Source: Gracilariopsis chorda (taxonomy: Eukaryota > Rhodophyta > Florideophyceae > Gracilariales > Gracilariaceae). From it: a DNA stretch of 64,000 nucleotides. The notes beneath the pieces were generated by a model that made no database searches, had not been told where the DNA came from, and saw only the letters and a program-made list of their open reading frames with translations. The position numbers and the translations under genes are program-made. The DNA lies in assembly GCA_003194525.1 (NCBI GenBank), contig NBIV01000237.1, forward strand, positions 1 to 64,000, written 5' to 3'. Of this stretch, positions 38,276 through 47,622 are shown one piece after another (within the stretch, counting starts at the first letter, position 1; the number at the start of each line of letters is the position of its first letter).

Positions 38276-41175
38276 TCGTCACAACCTTCAACATCAATGG
38301 GTGCACCACGCCCAAACTCGGCAGCATCAAGACGCTGCTGAACACGTCGGACCTTGTCTGCATCACAGAAACTTGGTCCGCTGGAAGGTTCGTGGAAGAC
38401 GAGTCGCTGTTCTATGACTCGACGGATGCCTACTCTTCACCCAATCGCTCACGCCTTGGTGGGGGCGTCGCAGTGTTCTATAAGGAATACGGCGCCTTCA
38501 AGAGACGTGAGTCTATATGCAACAACTCTTATCAGATACTTGCCGGCTCTCTCAACTCCGTCAATCTGGTGGTTGTTTATATCAAGCCGCAGGCGTCGGC
38601 TGAAGTTATGAAGAACTTTCTCTTCGACATCACAAGGCTCGCTCGTGGCACTGGGGTTATAATCGGGGACTTTAATGCCCGGAATAGTCGCTGGGACAAG
38701 CTGACTACCCCACAAGGCACTCGCCTCTACAAGTGGACAATGAAAACCAACTTCAAGGTTCTGGCGCCGCTCTCGCCCACCTTTGTGTCGCACCGTGGAT
38801 CTAGTGCCGTGGACCTGTTTCTTGTTCGAGGACTCGCACACTCGATACCACAAACTCTAGGAGGTTCTTGGCCGTCAGACCACCTACCGGTCACTGCTTC
38901 GTTCCCTTTGACCACACCAGCCACGCTGGTTAATAGGCTACCCCAAGCCCTGTTATCCAACCATCGGATACAAAAAGACGCTGCAAGATCCTACCGCAAG
39001 CATCTACCGTCCGCCATTGGACAGCTCAAAGAAGCAGAATCACCTGACTCCCTCGAAGCTGCCACCATGAAGCTCTCAACGGACATCCTTCGGCCCTGGT
39101 TAGGAAATCTCTCCCCAAAGCCACCACGCTACAGACCTGGTTGGACCAGGGAACTGGACGTTCTAGCTAAGGAAAGGTCTCGACTACTCAAGAAGCCGGA
39201 ATATGTCGACGTAAGAGCCCAAGTGAAGGCTATTGATCGCACCATCAAGCGGAAACTCCGGAGGAATCGCCGCAGGCTGCTGGATCAACAACGGGATGAA
39301 CTCGAAGAAGGTCCACCACACGACTTAATGCCGAAGCTGAAAAGGCTAGAGCTTGTAGCAGATACCTCTGCCCCGGAGAAACTCGCGGCGGATGACTTCA
39401 CAAGCTACCTTCAGTCCACTCAGCCCAAAGATGCCTTAGAAATTCCGGTGGGGAACTTTGACGTATCACCGTCGTTCAAGGATCTTATTCTCCGAGCTAT
39501 CGCGTGTGGAAAGAAGAAGAAGGCCCCTGGTCCGGACTTCATTCCGCTCGAGGTGCTAAGGCTGGAGACAGACCTGATCGCCTCGGCACTATTGGAACTC
39601 TGGAAAGCTGTGGGACGCCTCGCATACGCCCCTCGAATCCTCCGCTCTGGATTCGTGGCTCCTATCTTCAAAAAGGGGGACCCAACCCTTCCCTCGAACT
39701 ACAGGCCTATTACCCTTCTCTCGGTTCTGCGTAAGGTCATTTCCAAAGCTCTCCATTACCGCATTGGAGAGCTCTACCTTTTTCACCGCAATCAGTGGGG
39801 CTTTATTCAGGGCTCTAACACTGAATTAGCTGCTGCGTATGCCGCTCAGTCCCTCCGCCATGGATTCTCTAACGCCGCTTTCCTGGACTTGAAAGGTGCC
39901 TATGACTCAGTACCTCGTGAAAAGCTACTGGATATATGTACCGCTCGACTCCCGGAGGACACTTCTCGTATGCTACCGGCGCTTTTGACGCCAGTACGGA
40001 TCAAGACTCTACATCAAGTCTCTGGATTTGTGGCTGTTATGGTTCTGGGTGTACCGCAAGGAGACCCACTAAGCCCAACGCTCTTCAACATATTCATGGA
40101 CACGCTTCTGGAGTTCCTGAACAGAATTCCGAGGAGTGTTACAAGCTGCTTTGCTGATGATGTGCTTTTGCTTGCTATGGATCAGGCAGCACTAGCCTCT
40201 CAGCTCCGCTACTGCTCTTCGTGGGCATCCATCATGGAAATGAAGTGGAATGCCTCAAAATCCTACGTGGTCAGTTCTGCTGTTAACGAAGATTTCTTTA
40301 TTGGAGAAGAACGCCTTGGCGTCCATGACGTCGTCAGTTACCTTGGTTTCTCATTCTCAACCTCTGGGCCCACCGCTCACAGGCTCCTGGAAAGGCTCGA
40401 TTCGGCTAGAGTCGCGCTACACCGCATTCGACGAGTCACAATGGACGCTCCACTATCGGTACTCAGCAAGGTGAGGATCGTGAAGGTCAAGGTCCTCCCC
40501 CTGTTTGACTACTGCCTCCCATTGCAGCCCATCTCTGCAGAAGTTTTGGAAGCATCGCTGAAGTTGGAATTGGAAGTGCACTCATGGATCCTGGGAGCTA
40601 AGGTTGGAATCACCCACACCGATCGCTCTCGTGCACTGACGAAACTACCTTCACTTGAAGTGCGTAGAGCCGCACATAGTGCCGCCCTGGCTGCACGGTT
40701 CCGCCTCCGCCACCTGGTGTCAGTCAAGGAACGTGGACAGTCCGCTCGCTGCGCTGAAATCGCTGCACGTGCTACTCGTGCCTGGTTGACTGTCAGGAAT
40801 ATACCCGCCGTCCGATCGACGCTGGAAAACTTGGAATTACCGTTACATGTGGATGATCTACTTGGTTTCAAGAGTGTCATGAAGCAGAAGCTATATATGG
40901 AAGAATTCAATCTAGCGAATATGGGAAGGGCTCGTGTCACACCCGTGTTATGGACCACTTTCGCTCCGCTAATCTCCTCTCGCACGCTATCGCGTAAGGC
41001 AGTGCACCAAGGCGTGCTTTGGTACCTTGGAAAGCTTCCACTCCGCACAGATGCGTTACGGGCCCTCGTGCCTGAGCTCCGTCGTGTATTAGATCAAAAA
41101 TCGTGGACCACTTCCTTGGAAAGCGATGCATCTGAAGTTTTGGAGAAGTGCTTGGCGCTTCATGACCTTCATTAG
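38272..41175 (+). CDS. LINE ORF2: APE-type endonuclease and reverse transcriptase, 967 aa
   Basis: Nicks the target DNA and copies the element RNA into it. The endonuclease has CITETW (Glu33), IIGDFNARN (Asp133, Asn135), AVDLFLV (Asp181) and SDHLPV (Asp203-His204). The reverse transcriptase shows LPSNYRPITLLSVLRKV, FLDLKGAYDSVP, GVPQGDPLSPTLF and the catalytic FADD at residues 627-630 (about 40150-40161). The C-terminus (~300 residues) has no RNase H and no cysteine cluster that I can see, unlike the relic at 17120-17680. The ATG overlaps the ORF1 stop by ATGA, which suggests translation by termination and reinitiation. Confidence 0.93.
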   Translation: MIVTTFNINGCTTPKLGSIKTLLNTSDLVCITETWSAGRFVEDESLFYDSTDAYSSPNRSRLGGGVAVFYKEYGAFKRRESICNNSYQILAGSLNSVNLVVVYIKPQASAEVMKNFLFDITRLARGTGVIIGDFNARNSRWDKLTTPQGTRLYKWTMKTNFKVLAPLSPTFVSHRGSSAVDLFLVRGLAHSIPQTLGGSWPSDHLPVTASFPLTTPATLVNRLPQALLSNHRIQKDAARSYRKHLPSAIGQLKEAESPDSLEAATMKLSTDILRPWLGNLSPKPPRYRPGWTRELDVLAKERSRLLKKPEYVDVRAQVKAIDRTIKRKLRRNRRRLLDQQRDELEEGPPHDLMPKLKRLELVADTSAPEKLAADDFTSYLQSTQPKDALEIPVGNFDVSPSFKDLILRAIACGKKKKAPGPDFIPLEVLRLETDLIASALLELWKAVGRLAYAPRILRSGFVAPIFKKGDPTLPSNYRPITLLSVLRKVISKALHYRIGELYLFHRNQWGFIQGSNTELAAAYAAQSLRHGFSNAAFLDLKGAYDSVPREKLLDICTARLPEDTSRMLPALLTPVRIKTLHQVSGFVAVMVLGVPQGDPLSPTLFNIFMDTLLEFLNRIPRSVTSCFADDVLLLAMDQAALASQLRYCSSWASIMEMKWNASKSYVVSSAVNEDFFIGEERLGVHDVVSYLGFSFSTSGPTAHRLLERLDSARVALHRIRRVTMDAPLSVLSKVRIVKVKVLPLFDYCLPLQPISAEVLEASLKLELEVHSWILGAKVGITHTDRSRALTKLPSLEVRRAAHSAALAARFRLRHLVSVKERGQSARCAEIAARATRAWLTVRNIPAVRSTLENLELPLHVDDLLGFKSVMKQKLYMEEFNLANMGRARVTPVLWTTFAPLISSRTLSRKAVHQGVLWYLGKLPLRTDALRALVPELRRVLDQKSWTTSLESDASEVLEKCLALHDLH

Positions 41176-41602
41176 AGCAATAGCCACACCGTTGTCCAAC
41201 TAGGCTAAGGCAGCCAAACCGCCACGTCAAGGCTGAAGATCGTTGATTTGGTTAAGCTGGAGTTGGAACCAGCTGGGACGAAGGCAACAGTTGCAGCACC
41301 GTACCGGGATGCCGACTCTGATTTCCCTCTACCGCCCTTCCTTGGTTACCTTCCTCCTCCCCTTTCAATCAACGCTCCCCACGACATCCGGTACATGAAG
41401 TGGAAAACGAATCAATCGAGAAGACTTGGAAAGCTTCCGCAGTCAGACGGCCCCGAACCCGGCAGGCCTCTTTCGGCAAACCTACCAGGTGTGACTCACA
41501 CTACCTCAGGGGACTTAGATGCCCCGATTGTTTCGACAAGCATATAGTATTTTGTGTAGTCTGTTGCCCAATCATCTGGGAAAGTGACCACAATAAACTG
41601 TG

Positions 41603-41623
41603 GCTCAGCCCTTCGGGCTGAGC
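41603..41623 (+). other. Hairpin near the LINE 3' end
   Basis: Perfect 9-bp stem GCTCAGCCC / GGGCTGAGC with the three-base loop TTC, preceded by AATAAA at 41592-41597. It may be the structure recognised by the LINE reverse transcriptase, as known for stringent-type LINEs, or a 3'-end signal. Confidence 0.5.
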
Positions 41624-41950
41624 TGACCCCCCCGCTACCGATTTTGTATTACAGGTGGAAACGGCTGCCAGCGATGTCTGACTTGTGCCCACGTGTATCA
41701 CATGCGGCTGTTTACACTGGCTTCGTTTTGGGCGATGGACAGTACGAAGCCGTTGCTGCACCTTCTTCGCTGCGCCGCGGTCTCGTGTCGGAGCGGGTCT
41801 GGCCTTGTACGCGTCCCGCTGAGCGTTGCTCACTTCACACTCAACGGCCTACGAGCTCCTCTCGATCGCGTCCTCACACATTCATTCACTGACGAACAGC
41901 CCATCGGAACTTCCTCGTTCTTCGAATCTTCACACCTCTCAACCATCACA

Positions 41951-42240
41951 ATGGGTGCGTTGCTAACCGGCACTGTCATTTTCTTGGTTCTCGGTCTGCT
42001 TTCATACTTCATCGTATCCGCAATCTACCGGAACGATAAGGATGCCCAAGCGTAAGTGCACCGCACGTACCTTTTCCACACAAATAGCTATATTCTAACT
42101 TCATCACAAACAACCTTCCATGGCACAGTCTCGGTCAATTGAGCGTCGTTCTTGCTACCGTTTGCATGTTCATCATGTGGGCTACCTGCTACCTCCACCA
42201 GCTCCACCCTCTCGTACGACCCATAAAGGGAGTGCACTAA
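41951..42240 (+). CDS. ATP6V0E: V-ATPase V0 subunit e, 70 aa, one intron
   Basis: A small membrane subunit of the vacuolar proton pump. Exon 1 is 41951-42051, the intron is 42052-42128 (77 bp, GTAAGT...CACAG), and exon 2 is 42129-42240 ending TAA. The product has two membrane helices: LLTGTVIFLVLGLLSYFIV and, after a short polar loop, LSVVLATVCMFIMWATCYL. It ends HQLHPLVRPIKGVH; the pattern of an aromatic/His/Gln segment followed by P-x-x-x-P matches subunit e/Vma9. The frame is open further upstream of the ATG (to 41693), but that part resembles leader sequence and lacks family similarity. Confidence 0.85.
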
Positions 42241-42674
42241 CAACTCTACCCATAACCCTAACTACAGTCACGTAGAAGTGTTGCCAGCAATCACTTTGTC
42301 GTCGTCGCGTGTCAGCATCTGCCGATGAGCATAATGGCGTGTACGCGAATATCATTCAAGCATACTGCCGTTCATATTGCACAACCAAAGCGCTCCACGG
42401 CATGCATAACAATCCATGCGTTTTGTCGATGATTACGACGGTTACGAGCGTTGCACACTCGCGGTATAGGTTCCTCTTCGTAAACAAAATAAGCTTTATT
42501 CGTTGGGCATACCCACACAGCTTTGGCCATCTACTATACAAAAGTACAATCACAACAGAGTTTTCCACCCGTGAAACTATCTGATACTTTGTCAAGGAGC
42601 CCAATGTCTTCTTTGTCGGCACCTCAGCCCATTCAGCCAATACACCTTTTCAAAGACATATGTGCATTCCCTCA
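42241..42674. other. Intergenic, 3' ends of two convergent genes
   Basis: This 434-bp gap lies between the convergent ATP6V0E and RBBP5 genes. Only short frames without support are present. Confidence 0.5.
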
Positions 42675-44873
42675 TTATCTTACTACACCACGTCCTTCGT
42701 TCTGATCAGTGCCAACAAAAACCGTATCCCGCTCTGACTCCGTGGCCACCTCCAAAGTGTTATCGCCATTAATGACTTCCACCGCATTCTCGTCGTTTAC
42801 GACTATTTGCACCGCATCGTTGGCAGGTACTATTTCTATCTCATTGTCGCCACTACTCAAAACATCTCCAGTGTGCTCATCATGAGTGACCAGATCCATA
42901 GTATTCTCATCGTTAGTCATCACTTTAACGCCATTCTCTTCATTGGTCTCCACTTCGACTTGATTTGCATTATGGAGCCCCTCTTCCACGCGGTTGTCGT
43001 CGTTAGCCTCCACGTCAATAGTACCCTCGTTATTGCTCACCTCCAGCGGTGCCGTGTTGTCCCCTCCCCGAGCCGCTTCAACAACAATCGGGGAAACTCC
43101 GTTTGGAGCACCACCAGACGTGCTTTTCTTGCTGTTTCTGTCGCCGTTCATTTCGCGACTTCTCTTCCTTCCGCTGCTGCGGGAGCGTTTCGGTTTTGAT
43201 ACCTTCGAAGTCTCGGCCGCGTCGCTTGGTTTTCGTTTTCGTCGGTTGTCACGAACTTGCACAGCTTCGCCAGCACCACTCTGGCTAGAAGCGTCACGGC
43301 CCATAAACTCCTTGCGACTGCTCTCTCTGGCCTTTTCTGAAAGTATACGATCAGATAGCAGATCGTACTTTTTATCCGAATCAGGGGCAGGTACAGCAGG
43401 AACGTAAAAATAGGTATCCCCCTCATCTGAGTCTGACGAAAACCAACCCAACTGATCACAGACATCGACATTTACGTCTTCCGCTTCCTCCTTCTCGCGC
43501 TGCTCAACGCGTTTCTCCTCGTCCTCTGGGTCCTTGAGGTCAAACTCATCCTCTGCTTCCACGTATTCCTCATTCGCTTCGAGCTCATTGAATTCGGCTG
43601 CGAACGCACTCCAGTTCTCTGTGAAGTTCTTCATCCACACGTACACTGAGCCACTTGCTGAGAGCGATGTGAAAACTGGTCGCACAGGATGCCATAATAT
43701 CTCAACGATCTTTTCCCGAGGACCTTCCAAAGTGAGGTCAAGAAAGCCATCAGCCGCCCTCCATACATGGATGCGATGATCCGTTCCGTCCATACCGCCT
43801 AACACGAAATCGCCATCTCGTGAAAAACAAGCGCTCTGGCATTGAGCTTTGTTCACGTGTTCCGCAAACGTGGTGTTCAGATGCATGACAGGAGGATGAT
43901 GTGGGTCTTTGGTAGGTGGTTCAAGAATCTGATCCAGGAAGAACAAGCGCATGCTACGATCCTGGGAGTTAACCAGCACATTGCTTCCCTTAAAAGTGAG
44001 TTGAATGGAGCGAATAGGGGATTTTCCTGGAACTGCAACCACGGACGTGCATACGGGAGTGAAGTACGTGCAATTCATATCTGTGGTCTGCTCAAGTTTA
44101 AATGTGCGGATGAGGCCTGTTTGACCCCCACGCAGGATGAAATCGGCGCTCCTTGTAAACGCAACACAATACGGACTTTTCCGTCTTGTCCCGCTACTTT
44201 CTTTTGATACGCCTTCTTCAAACTCATCGGGAGTGCAAAGAACGGTGCTCATAACAAAGTCTTCCTTGTTGGGGACGGTGGCCATGATGTGATTACCAAA
44301 GGCATTCTTTGGACGTTGAGGCATTTCGAGTGGTACAGACTCTCCAAGTACGTCGCGCTGTTGTGGTGAAGCAAGAAAGTAGATGAGTTGCCTGGGATCT
44401 TGGATGTCTTTGAATTGCTCTGTTCTAGCTTCATAGACGCCTCTTCTCATATGCAGGACTAGCGGATGCGAGTTTCGTGGTACGACAATCGCGACGGCAG
44501 GCCTCTTTGGGTGAGCGAGTGCTTGGGTGATAGGCACATCAAACTGAATCTCCGACGCAATGGAGCGCGAAAGTGTGTCATACAAGCGCACCAGACCATT
44601 TGCAAATGATACTAACACCATTGAGCCGTTTCTGGGAGCGGGGAACGATAAAGAAGTGACTTCATAGGCACTGCCCTTGCTCTCTGCCAATACACAGGCA
44701 ATGGATAAGGTATCAAAATCCCAGAGAATAATCTGTCCGTTTCTTGTACCAACCGCAAGGAGATTGCCGTGTCTGTTGAAACGCATACATGTTCCGGAAT
44801 CTTGTTCGAGTACCTCTTCGATGCCGCGAGGAAGATCTGCGGCTTCAAATGGGTTAAGCAGGGCGCGGTTCAT
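42675..44873 (-). CDS. RBBP5: RBBP5/Swd1 WD40 subunit of COMPASS histone H3K4 methyltransferase, 732 aa
   Basis: A chromatin protein that scaffolds SET1/MLL methyltransferases. Residues ~25-390 are WD40 repeats (LLAVGTRNGQIILWDFDT; DFVLGGMDGTDHRIHVWRA; VFTSLSASGSVYVW). Directly after is FAAEFNELEANEEYVEAEDE, then FDLKDPEDEE, the acidic activation/ASH2-binding segment. YFYVPAVPAPDSD then follows, resembling the family C-terminal hinge. Residues ~520-600 are basic (nuclear localisation-like). Residues ~614-732 are about eleven imperfect 10-residue repeats of the form NDEN-x-x-E-V-x-T, an addition not typical of the family. The ATG at 44871-44873 starts MNRALLNPFE, and the frame is complete. Confidence 0.9.
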   Translation of the reverse strand: MNRALLNPFEAADLPRGIEEVLEQDSGTCMRFNRHGNLLAVGTRNGQIILWDFDTLSIACVLAESKGSAYEVTSLSFPAPRNGSMVLVSFANGLVRLYDTLSRSIASEIQFDVPITQALAHPKRPAVAIVVPRNSHPLVLHMRRGVYEARTEQFKDIQDPRQLIYFLASPQQRDVLGESVPLEMPQRPKNAFGNHIMATVPNKEDFVMSTVLCTPDEFEEGVSKESSGTRRKSPYCVAFTRSADFILRGGQTGLIRTFKLEQTTDMNCTYFTPVCTSVVAVPGKSPIRSIQLTFKGSNVLVNSQDRSMRLFFLDQILEPPTKDPHHPPVMHLNTTFAEHVNKAQCQSACFSRDGDFVLGGMDGTDHRIHVWRAADGFLDLTLEGPREKIVEILWHPVRPVFTSLSASGSVYVWMKNFTENWSAFAAEFNELEANEEYVEAEDEFDLKDPEDEEKRVEQREKEEAEDVNVDVCDQLGWFSSDSDEGDTYFYVPAVPAPDSDKKYDLLSDRILSEKARESSRKEFMGRDASSQSGAGEAVQVRDNRRKRKPSDAAETSKVSKPKRSRSSGRKRSREMNGDRNSKKSTSGGAPNGVSPIVVEAARGGDNTAPLEVSNNEGTIDVEANDDNRVEEGLHNANQVEVETNEENGVKVMTNDENTMDLVTHDEHTGDVLSSGDNEIEIVPANDAVQIVVNDENAVEVINGDNTLEVATESERDTVFVGTDQNEGRGVVR

Positions 44874-45322
44874 TGCGGAAACTTGCGTTTAGGCTACAAA
44901 GTTAGGTTTGTTAATGAAACGAAAAAGGGCGGAAACAAGGGAATAATGAAGCCTGTTGAGGTGTGAAGCACTGATTATTCGAACGTTCGTGCTAGCGAAA
45001 AGAGCAGGACGGGGGAGTGCCAATATGAGGGCGAGTGGTTGGTGACGAAGGCGAGACGACATGGCTAACTGCGCTGATGCACCATGGCGCCAACAACTCT
45101 TGCATTCAAAAGCGCGCGAAGGGTTCGACTTTGGTTGTACCTTTTGAAGGCTCTATCTCACGTGCAGCGCCAAGCATGGCAATTGACAAGGGAAGCGGGA
45201 GCCCAAGACAGCGACTGGGTAGACCTTGCAACGTGAACACGTGTGAAGAAGAAACGCGACGTAAACGAAACCTTCACCTGCAGGGGTCTATCTTGTCATA
45301 CACTATAGCTGCCCTGCAGTGC
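44874..45322. other. Intergenic between RBBP5 and the MULE
   Basis: This holds the RBBP5 promoter and leader. No other supported gene; a 107-codon frame at 45035-45358 runs into the MULE terminal repeat and is rejected. An inverted CTGCAGGG / CCCTGCAG pair lies at about 45278-45319. Confidence 0.45.
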
Positions 45323-45331
45323 GGGGTAGAA
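45323..45331 (+). repeat. 9-bp target site duplication, left (GGGGTAGAA)
   Basis: Identical to 53601-53609. A 9-bp duplication is the hallmark of Mutator-like elements. Confidence 0.93.
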
Positions 45332-45571
45332 GGGAAAGGGCTAAACTACACGACGTAGATAGTGTAGGCGAGTCAGCGCGCATTTGCACCAATAAAAAGA
45401 GAGAGTCAGCGGGCACGTGCCACGGCGAGCTGCACAAGTGCCCGTGCCACTTGAGATCTTACTGTAGCCAATAATACGCCCCTATTTTGGATTTCAACCA
45501 GTAGATCCGCAGAGTCAGGGCATTCCCTCTATTCCTGCTCTCTCCGGCCGCCAAGTCAGCACAACGTAAAT
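45332..45571 (+). repeat. Left terminal inverted repeat of the MULE (240 bp)
   Basis: Matches the reverse complement of 53362-53600 almost base for base, with scattered substitutions and a one-base length difference. The similarity stops just after CAGCACAACGTAAAT. Confidence 0.93.
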
Positions 45572-45853
45572 GAGATGTAGATGCAGTCAAGGTTACCGCG
45601 CGGCGTCGTCAAAATGTGTGGGAATGACAGATAGGTAAGGTAATACGTCCTTCTTTACATCTTTGACGACCCTTTCAAAGGCTGCTGACGCTCTCTACGT
45701 CCCAAGCTCATTCCCTGACCACTATCGTGTATTTTTCTATTGCTTTGAGCAATGGAGCAAAAAAAGGGTTCTGCTTATGTAGACATTCTCCCAAACCATT
45801 AACTATATGAAACCTTTACGTCGTTCTGGGAGAATCTTGAAAATCGTACGCAA

Positions 45854-46844
45854 ATGCGCATCAGCAATGGCACTGCGAGTTCCGAAGTCCTTTTTGCGGT
45901 TTTGAAGGACCATGTAGCCATAATCCTGATGGCAGAAGGCAAAGAAACATCACCGGTTTCTTTGGTACACAGTTCAAAACCTGATTCGGAAATTTGTAGC
46001 GATTTGATCGCAACAGCTGTGTTGAACATGGTACCTTCTGTTGGTGTGGCTTTTGCCTCATGTTCTATTGAAGTGATGCTGACAAGACTATCAAAGTCAT
46101 TCAAGGGAAAGAAGGAAAACATACCGTAAGAGGATTTGGAAGTGTTCAAGAAGTGGTTTACCTTTGAAGATAATGGTGATACAGAGATAAACACCGTTTT
46201 AGTCCCGTTTAACATGTCTAACAGCCACTGGGGTGTTTTCGTAGGGAAGAAAATTGTCAATGCGGCGCGAGGAACGCAGCGATGGACGGTTTGGTTTGGA
46301 GACAGTCTTGGAATGTCTGTTGATCGAAGGATTCTGAAACTGTTCTCTTTCTTGTTTCCCTTTTGCCTCACAGGCGACGAAGCGCTACGTGCGGTGATAT
46401 CGAAGCGGAACTACATGCTACAGGTAAAAGGTTTTAAGCGAGAAAAGGACTCGCACAGCTGTGGTTGCTATATTGTTTCCCTTTTCACCATTTTCGGTGC
46501 GGACCACGGCTGTATCCCGAAGCGAACCTACGCCTCTGGGTACAGCCGAGCGTTGACTGAGAGGATTCGATGGATGTCCATTAGAATCCGGATTCTACAC
46601 ATACTCATGGCGAGGGAGTTCTTTCAAACTGACATTGTTACTGAAACAATGGTCGTACGGCTCCGGTCGGAGCATCTTTTAGAACTCCTTCGCATGAGGA
46701 AGGAAGGTAAACAACGTCAGCGTAGGAAACGAAGCGTGGAGCGGAGCATTGGGAAGCAGACTGGAAAGGAACAAGCTGGAAAGGAAGAGGGAACGGATGT
46801 GAATACAGTTCTGGGAGAACGGAATGCAGGAGAAGGAAAGGTCG
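45854..46844 (+). pseudogene. Ulp1-like (C48) cysteine protease domain of the MULE frame
   Basis: The frame opens at 45803; the first ATG is 45854. After an in-frame TAA at 46127-46129 comes the Ulp1-type catalytic core. It reads NMSNSHWGVFVG (His codon at 46226), WFGDSLG (Asp codon at 46301) and DSHSCGCYIVSLF (Cys codon at 46460), the His-Asp-Cys order of SUMO/NEDD8 proteases. A Gln in YMLQVKGF may be the oxyanion residue. A basic tail follows and the frame is cut by the solo LTR at 46845. In register, the frame continues at 47623. The natural substrate is unknown: it could be SUMO-like proteins or the long polyprotein itself. Confidence 0.8.
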
Positions 46845-47617
46845 TGAAGTGCAACGCTAATAGCGGTATCAGCACGTGGTGCAGTCATATTCCGCGTTGG
46901 CGATGCTAATCTCTCTACCATGGAGTATGAGTGTTACACCGGTATGTTGTTTCCGTTTGAAGGGCCCCAATTTGGTTGAACAGTGTAGTGCACAGCATTG
47001 CTGGCTTGTGCCATACGTGTGTAGATTTTCGCACCCCCTTAGGGATATTATTAGTTAATTACTACTGTACTGTCAGGGCGCGGGCCACCACTACTTATGT
47101 GTGTGAGCTCCGGCTGCCCGGGTCAAAGTAAACGCAACAAGCGAGTGTCTGGCTCTAACTCAGGTTCCCTGGTCAGTGTCCACCTCCATCTGGAGAGACG
47201 CCATCCTGTGAAGGCCTAGTTACCCACCTCGTGGAGCTTCAGCACATTCTTACCACTACTGTGTTTGTTTCTGTGCACGCTTTTACAGCGGTTGTTGTTC
47301 TTTTGTCCCGTATACAGGTGTCGTTGTTTCTGCGACTACCGGTGATTACCGTTGCTCCGCTACCACCGCCCCACTCGTGTGGACACCACACCGCTCTTGC
47401 GCGTCACCCACCACTCGTGTGTCGCTGCATTTTCCGCTTTCCCACTTCGTGGTCTGTCTTGGTTTCTACACCTGTACGCTATTCGTGACGGTGAGTCCCG
47501 GTCTTACACCCGGCTTCGTGTGCTCACCACAGGTGGTTTTGCCGCTGCGCTACCCTCACAGAGGAGGACGTCGAACACCCTTTTGTGTCTGCTCCCATCT
47601 CGGGGTATTGCACTACA
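46845..47617 (+). repeat. Solo LTR (773 bp) inserted in the MULE reading frame
   Basis: The same family and length as 10061-10833. It begins TGAAGTGCAACGC, ends TTGCACTACA and is flanked by the 5-bp duplication GGTCG at 46840-46844 and 47618-47622. LTR plus one duplication copy adds 778 bp. Discounting it joins the two sides of the MULE frame in register with no stop, so the insertion happened in an otherwise continuous frame. Confidence 0.93.
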
Positions 47618-47622
47618 GGTCG

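Larger units (their letters stand above)
36253..41630 (+). mobile_element. Two-ORF LINE (non-LTR retrotransposon), apparently full length
   Basis: A GC-rich leader (about 36260-36772) is followed by ORF1 with a zinc ribbon and coiled coil, then ORF2 with an APE-type endonuclease and reverse transcriptase. A ~430-bp 3' region ends near a hairpin at 41603-41623. Both ORFs are intact, so the copy may be recent or active. The exact outer ends are not fixed: no poly(A) tail or clear target duplication is visible, so the boundaries given are approximate. Confidence 0.85.

Noticed and set aside
41693-42055. In-frame upstream extension of V-ATPase subunit e
   Set aside because: The family starts at MGALLTG. 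The added part has no membrane or targeting features and is better read as leader.
45035-45358. 107-codon frame at the left of the MULE
   Set aside because: It runs through the target duplication into the terminal inverted repeat; no features.
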